Shown here: positions 7,829 through 12,803 of the stretch, in pieces
Position numbering within the stretch: the first letter of the stretch is position 1
How the letters are laid out: each line of letters opens with the position of its first letter
DNA from: an uncultured Alphaproteobacteria bacterium
GTDB lineage: Bacteria > Pseudomonadota > Alphaproteobacteria > Rs-D84
Direction: 5' to 3'
DNA length: 12,803 bases
NCBI GenBank assembly: GCA_944390185.1
Contig: CALXPA010000019.1
Location: forward strand, 1-12,803
Position numbers and translations under genes: made by a program
Notes under the pieces: model-generated
Told to the model about the DNA's origin: nothing
The model's database searches: none
What the model saw: only the letters and a program-made list of their open reading frames with translations

Positions 7829-7869
7829 ATTATACCGCCGGACAAATTACCTATATCACAGTAATATTA

Positions 7870-8232
7870 TCACAAATTTTGTAAAAAACGAATCATTGAA
7901 TCAACACCCCCCAAACGCGCGGTCCCCAGATTTAAATTCAATGATTTAAACTCTTGCCCCAGGTCCATTTTTTTTATCTGGTCTGGACTTTGCCCATCAA
8001 CCATCGCAACAATAATTGCAACGATTCCGCGAACCAATGCCGAATCGGCCCGCCCATAGAATCGATTCCCGTCACGGCAAATTTGTGCAAAAGACGAACA
8101 TCCAACAATATCCGTACATTGCGCTGTACCCGGCACATCCGGCATATGCGCACCAAAATCTATCACGGCATCCAATTTTTCGACCGGATCAGATATCATC
8201 GACAAAATTCGTTTTATTTCGGCGTATTGCAT
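7870..8232 (-). CDS. sufE: Sulfur-transfer protein SufE
   Basis: SufE accepts persulfide sulfur from the cysteine desulfurase SufS and passes it to the SufBCD scaffold. The 120-aa product is slightly short for the family (about 140) but keeps its core: VEKLDAVIDFGAHMP, then VGCSS with Cys45 at the position of the persulfide-accepting cysteine, RADSALVRGIVAIIVAMVDG, and a C-terminal R-x-G-G-V-x-S-M-I/V segment. The usual Gln after the active Cys (GCQS) is Ser here. It starts seven bases after sufT and closes a sufS-sufT-sufE operon. No sufBCD genes are in this window. Confidence 0.9.
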   Translation of the reverse strand: MQYAEIKRILSMISDPVEKLDAVIDFGAHMPDVPGTAQCTDIVGCSSFAQICRDGNRFYGRADSALVRGIVAIIVAMVDGQSPDQIKKMDLGQEFKSLNLNLGTARLGGVDSMIRFLQNL

Positions 8233-8239
8233 TTATTGC

Positions 8240-8554
8240 TTACCATCCCTGCTCTGTTAAATCCAGTTCCAGCCGCGCGGCATCTGACATACGCGACAAG
8301 TCCCACGGTGGATCCCATACCAGTTCGACATGAACATCACGCCCCCCCGATATCGCCGCGACACGGTCATGCACCATCGCGACCAGTTCTTCCATCATTG
8401 GGCACGTTGGACTGGTCAGTGTCATTTTTATATCCACGCCCCCATCCGAAATAGCAATGTCGTACACCAATCCTAAATCCCAGATGTTAACCGGAATTTC
8501 CGGGTCATAGACAGATTTTAATGCATCAATAATCTGCCCGCGCAATTCTTCCAT
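8240..8554 (-). CDS. sufT: SufT-type Fe-S assembly protein (MIP18/DUF59 family)
   Basis: This 104-aa protein belongs to the MIP18/DUF59 family, which includes SufT, PaaD and the N-terminal part of some ApbC proteins. Visible hallmarks are SVYDPEIPVNIWDLGLVYD, then TLTSPTCP with Cys51, and a C-terminal WDPPWD. SufT proteins assist Fe-S cluster maturation by an incompletely understood mechanism. Placement between sufS and sufE makes this assignment far likelier than PaaD. Its ATG directly follows the sufS stop (TAAATG), and the sufE ATG follows seven bases after its stop. Confidence 0.9.
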   Translation of the reverse strand: MEELRGQIIDALKSVYDPEIPVNIWDLGLVYDIAISDGGVDIKMTLTSPTCPMMEELVAMVHDRVAAISGGRDVHVELVWDPPWDLSRMSDAARLELDLTEQGW

Positions 8555-9694
8555 TTATCTCACCACAGTTTCGATTATATCAGCAGCCTGCTGGACATCA
8601 TCAATTGTATTCCATGGTCCCACAGACACGCGCGCGGTCCCACCAACATCCAACACTTTATGAATCCAACTGGCACACATATTACCAACACGTAAACACA
8701 ATCCACGCGCCCCAACCAACGCACCAAAGTCCAACATATGCATACCCGGGACATAAAAAGTAAACAACGCCGAATCGCGCGATGTAATTACCTTTATCCG
8801 TGGATTTCCAGACAGTCTGTCATATAAATATTTTATCAAATCCAAATCGGGACGATTCGCCGACCAGTAATCAATGGCCGCTGGTAATCCGATAATTTGT
8901 GTTAATGGCAATGTGCCTGCTTCAAACTTGGCCGGCGCATTTTCCCATTGAAACAGAACCTGATGTTCAGCGGCGCTGCCTGTTATTTTTGAAATCATTC
9001 CGCCACCAAACTTGTCTGGCGACACCCACCGTTCAGGATTTTTTATATACATAATTCCCAAACCCGTATCTGCACCAATTTTATGTGCCGAAAAACACAT
9101 AAAATCACAGTCCCATTTCTGAACATCAATTTCATTATGCACAACATATTGCGCCGCATCAACAACCGTTATAACATCTGGATTTTTTTTACGCGCCGCG
9201 GCAACCAGACCGGCAACGTCTTGGGGCGCCCCCATAACATTTGACATGGCGGTTATAACAAACACATCTGCGCGGGGCAAATCAGAACACATCAAATTGT
9301 ACTTTTCGTCCATTGGGCACAGGACAATTTTGCACATATCAGAATCGTATAATAATTCAAACGGCAAACGTGCACTGTGATGATCCAAATCAGACACCAT
9401 CACCGTTTTATTTTTCATTCCCGCCCCGCACGCGCGGTCATTTATTATATGCACGATTCTGTTCATACCGTCTGTTGTCCCAGACGTAAACACAATCTGG
9501 TCCGGCCGTGCATTTATAAAACGCGCCACATCCCCGCGCGCGCGCGCAATCATATCATCAACCGCCGCGGCACGTGCACAAATCCCCCGTCCTGCATTTG
9601 CATATCCGTTCTGTAAAAAATCAACTTCGGCCCGAATAACAGATTCGTGTTTCAACGCGCTGGCGGCGGCATCTAAGTATATGATTTTATTCAT
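8555..9694 (-). CDS. sufS: Cysteine desulfurase SufS
   Basis: A PLP-dependent class V aminotransferase-fold enzyme that takes sulfur from L-cysteine as an enzyme-bound persulfide. With the ATG at 9694 it is 379 aa. Key residues: DLDHH (102-106, cofactor region), VVDAAQ with Asp179 and Gln182, SAHK with the PLP lysine Lys205, and RVGNMCA with Cys340 at the position of the persulfide cysteine (commonly RxGHHCA). The first recognisable motif, YLDAAASA, begins at residue 6, so about 20 residues of the usual SufS N-terminus are absent. The same frame stays open upstream to 9784, but that extension crosses the promoter and has no family similarity, so the internal ATG was chosen. A promoter candidate lies about 30 bp upstream. 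Confidence 0.92.
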   Translation of the reverse strand: MNKIIYLDAAASALKHESVIRAEVDFLQNGYANAGRGICARAAAVDDMIARARGDVARFINARPDQIVFTSGTTDGMNRIVHIINDRACGAGMKNKTVMVSDLDHHSARLPFELLYDSDMCKIVLCPMDEKYNLMCSDLPRADVFVITAMSNVMGAPQDVAGLVAAARKKNPDVITVVDAAQYVVHNEIDVQKWDCDFMCFSAHKIGADTGLGIMYIKNPERWVSPDKFGGGMISKITGSAAEHQVLFQWENAPAKFEAGTLPLTQIIGLPAAIDYWSANRPDLDLIKYLYDRLSGNPRIKVITSRDSALFTFYVPGMHMLDFGALVGARGLCLRVGNMCASWIHKVLDVGGTARVSVGPWNTIDDVQQAADIIETVVR

Positions 9695-9722
9695 TTTATG
9701 TTTTCTCTTGCATTTTACAGCG

Positions 9723-9750
9723 ATTATAATACACTCGTGGCAAATATCAA
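9723..9750 (-). promoter_or_regulatory. sufS promoter candidate with a symmetric -10 that may also serve trxA
   Basis: On the minus strand TTGATA (9745-9750) and TATAAT (9723-9728) are 16 bp apart, a near-consensus housekeeping promoter. Transcription would start near 9716 and leave a leader of about 22 nt before the sufS ATG. The -10 is embedded in the palindrome ATTATAAT (9723-9730), so TATAAT also reads on the plus strand at 9725-9730, suitably placed for trxA (start near 9737, leader about 33 nt). The plus direction has no good -35. This region holds no other recognisable operator. Confidence 0.65.
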
Positions 9751-9769
9751 CCAAGGAAGGAGAAAAAAG

Positions 9770-10090
9770 ATGGCACTGGAACATGCAAATGATGCAACAT
9801 TTGAATCCCTGGTGAACGGTGGGTTGGCGTTGGTCGATTTCTGGGCACCATGGTGCGGTCCATGTCGTATGTTCGGTCCGATATTTGAATCGGTTTCTGC
9901 GCGTACCCCCGATGTAAAATTCATCAAATTCGAAATTGATGAGGCAAATCGTCGTACCGCGGCAAAATTTGGCATACGCAGCATTCCATCCGTATTGGCA
10001 TTTCGCGACGGCGAATTGATTGAGGCACGAACCGGCCTGATGGACGAAGACACACTTGTTGATTGGATACGTGAACTAAAAGGATCATGA
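9770..10090 (+). CDS. trxA: Thioredoxin
   Basis: A 106-aa single-domain thioredoxin that reduces protein disulfides in the cytoplasm. The fold is complete: LALVDFWAPWCGPC with active-site WCGPC (28-32), FIKFEIDEA, then GIRSIPS with the cis-proline Pro73, and a C-terminal helix (EDTLVDWIREL). There is no signal peptide. The start is set by a strong Shine-Dalgarno, GGAAGGAG (9755-9762), seven bases before the ATG at 9770. An upstream in-frame ATG (9698) would add 24 unrelated residues across the promoter. dksA follows after one base, so the two form an operon. It is divergent from sufS. Confidence 0.95.
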   Translation: MALEHANDATFESLVNGGLALVDFWAPWCGPCRMFGPIFESVSARTPDVKFIKFEIDEANRRTAAKFGIRSIPSVLAFRDGELIEARTGLMDEDTLVDWIRELKGS

Positions 10091-10091
10091 T

Positions 10092-10520
10092 ATGGCAAAA
10101 GAAAATTACAAGACGCTTGAATTGCCCCCAAAATACGTTCCAAAAAAATCGGAACCATACATGTGCCCGCAACAGTTGGCATACTTTTATCATTTATTGA
10201 TGGCCCAAAAAGAAGAACTGGTCCAGGATTCTGATTCTGTTCTGAATGCGGTACGATTGGCCGACAAAACGGAAAGCACGGGCGTGGGCGACGAAACCGA
10301 CAATGCCACATTTGAACAAGAAATCACCATGAATTTACGCATGTCTGAACGTGACAATAATTTGTTAAAGAAAATTAATGCCGCGCTGGAACGTATTGAA
10401 AATGGCACATATGGGTACAGCGTTGTTTCTGGTGACGAAATCGGTTTATCCCGAATGATGGCACGTCCCCTGGCAACAATGACCATCGAAGAACAAGAAG
10501 AATACGAAAAACGAAAGTAA
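10092..10520 (+). CDS. dksA: DksA/TraR-family RNA polymerase-binding regulator lacking zinc-finger cysteines
   Basis: DksA binds in the RNA polymerase secondary channel and, with ppGpp, tunes transcription of stable RNA and amino-acid genes. The 142-aa protein has the family's coiled coil with the DxxDxA tip intact (Asp67, Asp70, Ala72), the FEQEITMNLRMSERDNNLLKKI helix, and GTYGY before the globular domain. The four zinc-ligand cysteines are all replaced: Ser110 and Ser113 for the first pair, Thr131 and Glu134 for the second. The only Cys is at residue 25. The end, ARPLATMTIEEQEEYE, resembles the alphaproteobacterial form, in which the finger is already partly lost. AGGA at 10081-10084, seven bases upstream, serves as ribosome binding site. 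It is cotranscribed with trxA and followed by a terminator. Confidence 0.92.
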   Translation: MAKENYKTLELPPKYVPKKSEPYMCPQQLAYFYHLLMAQKEELVQDSDSVLNAVRLADKTESTGVGDETDNATFEQEITMNLRMSERDNNLLKKINAALERIENGTYGYSVVSGDEIGLSRMMARPLATMTIEEQEEYEKRK

Positions 10521-10537
10521 TGATTTTTTTATCATCT

Positions 10538-10567
10538 AATAAAAAATGTGCACCAAATGGTGCACAT
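10538..10567 (-). terminator. Terminator for the SPOR-tatA transcript
   Basis: ATGTGCACCA (10546-10555) and TGGTGCACAT (10558-10567) form a perfect 10-bp inverted repeat, in practice about 9 bp with a 4-nt loop. On the minus strand it is followed by five or more T and then ATTAG. On the plus strand it is followed by A's, so it works only for leftward transcription, that is, from tatA. Confidence 0.75.
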
Positions 10568-10575
10568 AAAAAATA

Positions 10576-10606
10576 ACGCGCGACATTCGACGCGCGTTTT
10601 TATTAT
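10576..10606 (+). terminator. Terminator for trxA-dksA, probably bidirectional
   Basis: ACGCGCG (10576-10582) pairs with CGCGCGT (10591-10597) across an 8-nt loop, followed on the plus strand by TTTTATTATTATTT. On the minus strand the stem is followed by TATTTTTT, so it could also stop tatA transcripts before the second hairpin to its left. The plus-strand T-rich tract overlaps the tatA stop codons. Confidence 0.78.
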
Positions 10607-10908
10607 TATTTCTTTGCGGTGCCCTGGCCCGTTTTTTTTGCCTTGCCACCCGACGCCGCCACACCGCGACGTTTTCCCGCACCAGACGACTTTTTCCCAG
10701 TCTTCTTGGCCGGCGTCGCATCATTCGACGCCACCGCCCCAGATGATTTTTTTGTATCTTTCTTTGACGTATCTTTCAGTTCTTTTTTAAACGTATTAAT
10801 TCCATCCGCCAGATTCTTCATCATGCCCGGAATTTTATTATGCCCGAACAGAATCAGCACCAAAACAACAATAACCAGAATTTCCGCCCAACCAAAACGT
10901 CCAAACAT
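10606..10908 (-). CDS. tatA: Tat translocase subunit TatA
   Basis: TatA oligomerises to form the export passage of the twin-arginine system. The 100-aa protein has an N-terminal membrane helix (about residues 6-20), the characteristic FG hinge (21-22) in ILFGHNKIPGMM, and an amphipathic helix ending in INTFKKELKD. The tail after about residue 46 is very rich in Lys, Ser, Ala and Gly. A good ribosome binding site (AGGGGA, eight bases before the ATG) lies in the 18-bp gap after the SPOR gene, so the two are probably cotranscribed. Three consecutive in-frame TAA codons end the gene (10600-10608). It is detached from tatBC (2201-2524), although the SPOR-to-tatA neighbourhood is typical of alphaproteobacteria. 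Confidence 0.92.
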   Translation of the reverse strand: MFGRFGWAEILVIVVLVLILFGHNKIPGMMKNLADGINTFKKELKDTSKKDTKKSSGAVASNDATPAKKTGKKSSGAGKRRGVAASGGKAKKTGQGTAKK

Positions 10909-10926
10909 CGTAAATTTCCCCTATGA

Positions 10927-11706
10927 TTATTTTGTTACATAACAATCCAGACCATCTGCCTTGGCATTGCGGCAAAATCCGTTCGCATCGCCCGACGTAG
11001 CAAATCCAATACGCAATCTGTACGTTGTATTTCCGTTCGGTAATTGTGCCGCCAATATAACGAACTGACGTCCGTTAAACAGTGCGACGTGCCGCTTCAG
11101 CAGCTGCCGCTGGCCCGCCTCGGCCGATGCGCGGGTGCTGTACGATCCCAACTGGGCATACCACGCCGATCGCGGCGCATTACCAGCCGCCTGGGGCGCA
11201 CTGCGACGTGCCGGCTGTGCCTTTTTAGCCGCCGGTGCCGGTGCAGTTTTCTTGGCTGCCGGCTTGTCCGGATTAAATGTTACATCCTTTCTATCTTCGA
11301 TAACCCGTACTGGTACCCCGGGTGTCACCTGGGGCGCAGGCGCGGCCACCGGTTGTGGTGCCGGCTGTGGTGCGGGTGCAACTGCGGGCTGGGGTGCTGG
11401 TTGTGGTGCGGGCGCAACATTTGCAGGCACCGGCGGTACATCTATATCCACAGGCACCGCGGCACCATCACCTTCGACCATAATGGCCGGTCCGTCCAGG
11501 TCCACCTCCATCACAGATGACGAATCCCCACCAATTGTGCGAATGATAATGTACGTCGCCAATATAATCACGACAACCCCAACCGCCAACAACAACCACG
11601 GTTTCTTTGGGCGCGGCTGGGCAAATGGTGTTGCATCAGGCAATGCATCCACCGAATCGGCATCATCGTTTAAATCCAACAGATCCAAATTATCATCGTT
11701 ATTCAT
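10927..11706 (-). CDS. SPOR-domain inner-membrane protein (FtsN-like)
   Basis: A 259-aa bitopic protein: acidic cytoplasmic N-terminus (about 1-30, many Asp), one membrane helix (36-57), a long Pro/Ala/Gln-rich periplasmic linker with a 12-residue repeat, a basic Lys/Ala stretch, and a C-terminal SPOR domain (about 180-259: WYAQLGSYSTRASAEAGQRQL, then TTYRLRIGFATSGDANGFC). SPOR domains bind glycan strands stripped of stem peptides at the division site. A division role is therefore likely, but whether this is the FtsN orthologue cannot be told from sequence alone. Two cysteines near the C-terminus (FCRNAKADGLDC) could form a disulfide, as in some SPOR domains. The start is supported by GGGGGA, six bases upstream, and by a strong promoter. 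Confidence 0.88.
   Translation of the reverse strand: MNNDDNLDLLDLNDDADSVDALPDATPFAQPRPKKPWLLLAVGVVVIILATYIIIRTIGGDSSSVMEVDLDGPAIMVEGDGAAVPVDIDVPPVPANVAPAPQPAPQPAVAPAPQPAPQPVAAPAPQVTPGVPVRVIEDRKDVTFNPDKPAAKKTAPAPAAKKAQPARRSAPQAAGNAPRSAWYAQLGSYSTRASAEAGQRQLLKRHVALFNGRQFVILAAQLPNGNTTYRLRIGFATSGDANGFCRNAKADGLDCYVTK
11329..11415 (-). repeat. 36-bp tandem repeat encoding a Pro/Ala/Gln linker
   Basis: Residues 98-109 and 110-121 of the SPOR protein repeat as APAPQPAPQP plus two residues, followed by a third partial unit (APAPQ). This corresponds to 36 bp repeated about 2.4 times. Synonymous codons differ between units (CCA/CCC/CCG, CAA/CAG), so the repeat is not very recent. It is probably a flexible spacer in the periplasm. 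Confidence 0.75.
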
Positions 11707-11735
11707 CAGGAATCCCCCATCGTTCTTTGCATTGC

Positions 11736-11764
11736 ATTATAACATAAAAAAGCGCAATTAACAA
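11736..11764 (-). promoter_or_regulatory. Strong promoter candidate for the SPOR-tatA genes
   Basis: On the minus strand TTGTTA (11759-11764) is followed after exactly 17 bp by TATAAT (11736-11741). The bases just before the -10 are TGT, giving an extended -10 (TGTTATAAT). The start would be near 11729, with a leader of about 23 nt containing a Shine-Dalgarno. It is the best promoter match in the window. Confidence 0.75.
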
Positions 11765-11780
11765 AGAATATCTGCACGAA

Positions 11781-11921
11781 TTATTCCGGCATTTCACCAA
11801 AGTTTGGCGGCACAATCAATTTATGATTTTCTTCTACGATTGGTTCAACCTCGCACCGGGATGCACATGCCGCCAGCACGATTGGCCCCAGCGCAACCAT
11901 CAACAACAATATTTTTTTCAT
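11781..11921 (-). CDS. Small lipoprotein, 46 aa, function unknown
   Basis: A short gene between thrS and the SPOR gene. The product begins MKKILLLMVALGPIVLAAC, a textbook lipoprotein signal with lipobox VLAAC (acylated Cys19), leaving a 28-residue mature peptide: a second Cys at 23, an acidic stretch (EVEPIVEE), and the ending KLIVPPNFGEMPE. AAGGGGA about ten bases upstream is a credible ribosome binding site, and a consensus -10 lies further up (11962-11967). The VPPNF ending recalls the VPP-[DN]-F segment of alphaproteobacterial DUF3035/BamF-like lipoproteins, but the rest of that family is absent, so this is only a hint. It could be a reduced version or an unrelated small envelope lipoprotein. 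LolA would be expected to carry it. Confidence 0.68.
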   Translation of the reverse strand: MKKILLLMVALGPIVLAACASRCEVEPIVEENHKLIVPPNFGEMPE

Positions 11922-11961
11922 GGTTTATTTTTCCCCTTTGTTTTAATCGCATCACACGAAT

Positions 11962-11967
11962 ATTATA
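11962..11967 (-). promoter_or_regulatory. -10 box candidate for the small lipoprotein gene
   Basis: TATAAT on the minus strand, about 40 bp before the lipoprotein ATG, predicts a leader of about 34 nt. No convincing -35 is present: ATGGCG at 17-bp spacing falls in a hairpin stem. The box is part of the palindrome ATTATAAT (11962-11969). Confidence 0.4.
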
Positions 11968-11998
11968 ATGGCGCGTTATTCACGCGCCATATTTTTAT
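11968..11998 (+). terminator. GC-rich hairpin between thrS and the small lipoprotein gene
   Basis: ATGGCGCG (11968-11975) and CGCGCCAT (11983-11990) form a perfect 8-bp stem with a 7-nt loop. The T-rich tract (ATTTTTATTTT) is on the plus-strand side, so as an intrinsic terminator it points towards thrS, where no plus-strand gene ends. In the thrS direction the stem is followed by TATAATATT, a poor U tract. It may still mark the thrS mRNA 3' end, or block antisense transcription into thrS. Confidence 0.5.
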
Positions 11999-11999
11999 T

Positions 12000-12803
12000 T
12001 TATGCCGGCATTTTTATTGCATTTTTCATGTCTGCGATAAAATCTGCCAACGGCACAGTTTCCTGCTGTTCTGTCCCCAGGCGCCGCAAAGTCACCGTTT
12101 GGTTATTCATTTCTTTTTCCCCGACAACGGCAATGATTGGCGTCTTGGCCAACGACAATTCACGGATTTTATAGTTAACCTTTTCATCGCGCAAATCTGC
12201 ACGCGCCCACACCCCCGCATCGTGCAGTCCATCAACAACATGCACTGCATAGTCACGGATTTTTTCCGATATCGGTGTCACGACCACAGGTTCTGGCGAC
12301 AACCACAACGGCAGATTTCCACCCGTCGATTCCAACAGTATCCCCATAAAGCGTTCGACAGATCCCAACATTGCCCGATGCAGCATAATCGGCCGATGTT
12401 TTTCACCATCTTCACCGACATAGGATAAATCGAACCGTTCCGGCAGGTTCATATCCAATTGCACCGTACCACACTGCCACGTGCGCCCCAAGGCATCTTT
12501 TAGATAGTTATCGATTTTTGGCCCGTAAAACGCGGCATCCCCCGGGGCAATTTCATATTCGATACCATTGGCATCTAACGCATGCTTTAACGCGCCTTCG
12601 GCTTTATCCCAAATTTCATCAGACCCAATACGGAATTCAGAATCTTTACGCGTGGCCAGTTTCATAGAAATATTAGTAAATCCAAATTTCGCATAAATAT
12701 CCTTGATAAAACGCAGGATTTTTACAACCTCTTCTTCCAGTTGTTCTTCGGTACAGAAAATATGCGCATCGTCCTGGGTAAATTCGCGCACACGCAGCAA
12801 CCC
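12000..12803 (-). CDS. thrS: Threonyl-tRNA synthetase, C-terminal part (5' end outside the window)
   Basis: ThrS charges tRNA-Thr with threonine. The 267 residues visible are the end of the class II catalytic domain and the anticodon-binding domain. Motifs: LLRVREFTQDDAHIF, where the His is a zinc ligand of the active site; QCGTVQLDMNLPERF; RPIMLHRAMLGSVERF, which carries the second zinc-ligand His and the motif 3 Arg; and the C-terminal domain with WARADLRDEKVNYKIRE and TVTLRRLG. The zinc-ligand Cys and the N-terminal TGS/editing domains lie beyond the right edge. The frame is open to base 12803. The visible part shows no lesion. The stop is TAA at 12000-12002. Confidence 0.97.
   Translation of the reverse strand, partial: GLLRVREFTQDDAHIFCTEEQLEEEVVKILRFIKDIYAKFGFTNISMKLATRKDSEFRIGSDEIWDKAEGALKHALDANGIEYEIAPGDAAFYGPKIDNYLKDALGRTWQCGTVQLDMNLPERFDLSYVGEDGEKHRPIMLHRAMLGSVERFMGILLESTGGNLPLWLSPEPVVVTPISEKIRDYAVHVVDGLHDAGVWARADLRDEKVNYKIRELSLAKTPIIAVVGEKEMNNQTVTLRRLGTEQQETVPLADFIADMKNAIKMPA

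Noticed and set aside
7829..7869. Repeated TGTGATA words between sufE and ftsL, considered as an operator
   Set aside because: One copy contains the sufE stop codon and the other is a single A/T-rich match; no symmetry or spacing typical of a regulator site.
9695..9784. N-terminal extension of SufS to an upstream ATG
   Set aside because: The added 30 residues are Cys/His-rich with no family similarity, and cover the promoter and the trxA ribosome binding site; the start at 9694 begins just before the conserved YLDAAAS motif.
9724..10311. A 195-codon minus-strand frame opposite trxA and dksA
   Set aside because: It spans the junction of two clearly real plus-strand genes and shows no domain or ribosome binding site.
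11135..11761. A 208-codon plus-strand frame rich in Gly/Ala opposite the SPOR gene
   Set aside because: Its low-complexity Gly-Ala-Cys pattern is just the complement of the Pro/Ala/Gln linker repeat; it also runs through the SPOR promoter.
1..12803. Search for mobile elements, CRISPR arrays, toxin-antitoxin, defence or phage genes
   Set aside because: No transposase, integrase, direct-repeat array, small paired genes or compositional break was seen; all sizeable genes are recognisable housekeeping families.

Overview
This is ordinary core chromosome from an alphaproteobacterium of intermediate G+C. The standard genetic code is used: tryptophan is TGG, and TGA serves only as a stop. The lineage call rests on three observations. 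DksA has the alphaproteobacterial C-terminus in place of the zinc-finger cysteines. RecJ has an alphaproteobacterial-looking N-terminus. SPOR-tatA and tatB-tatC-nlpD look like pieces of the usual alphaproteobacterial SPOR-nagZ-scpAB-tatABC-serS-surE-nlpD neighbourhood. The tight packing (ATGA overlaps, TAAATG junctions) suits a streamlined, possibly host-associated or uncultured lineage; that last point is inference.

Layout. The window opens on the 3' end of a tRNA (+ strand) and its terminator. A long minus-strand block follows, given here in transcription order (right to left): sufS-sufT-sufE (Fe-S cluster assembly), ftsL-ftsI (septal peptidoglycan synthesis), recJ-nrnA (two DHH-family phosphoesterases acting on DNA and short oligonucleotides), lolA (lipoprotein transport), tatB-tatC (twin-arginine export) and an NlpD-like LysM/M23 lipoprotein. 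A divergent promoter region at about 9695-9770 separates this block from the only plus-strand operon, trxA-dksA. Facing trxA-dksA, and separated from it by a compact double-hairpin terminator, is a minus-strand pair: an FtsN-like SPOR protein and tatA. Next comes a 46-codon lipoprotein gene, and then the C-terminal two thirds or so of thrS, cut by the window's right edge.

How the genes fit together. Most products work in the cell envelope: division (FtsL, FtsI, SPOR, NlpD), export (TatA, TatB, TatC) and lipoprotein handling (LolA). The Tat genes are split: tatBC and tatA lie about 8 kb apart. The ftsL-ftsI pair lacks its usual mraZ/rsmH and murE neighbours within the window. Promoter-like sequences with TATAAT -10 boxes precede sufS/trxA, recJ, nlpD, the SPOR gene and the small lipoprotein gene. 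Several of these boxes are palindromic (ATTATAAT).

I found no mobile element, CRISPR array, phage gene, defence system or obviously novel multigene system. The points worth a second look are small: an FtsI with a KTA motif, a DksA without zinc-finger cysteines, a possible leaderless nlpD, a symmetric shared -10 box, a small lipoprotein gene and the rearranged envelope gene order.
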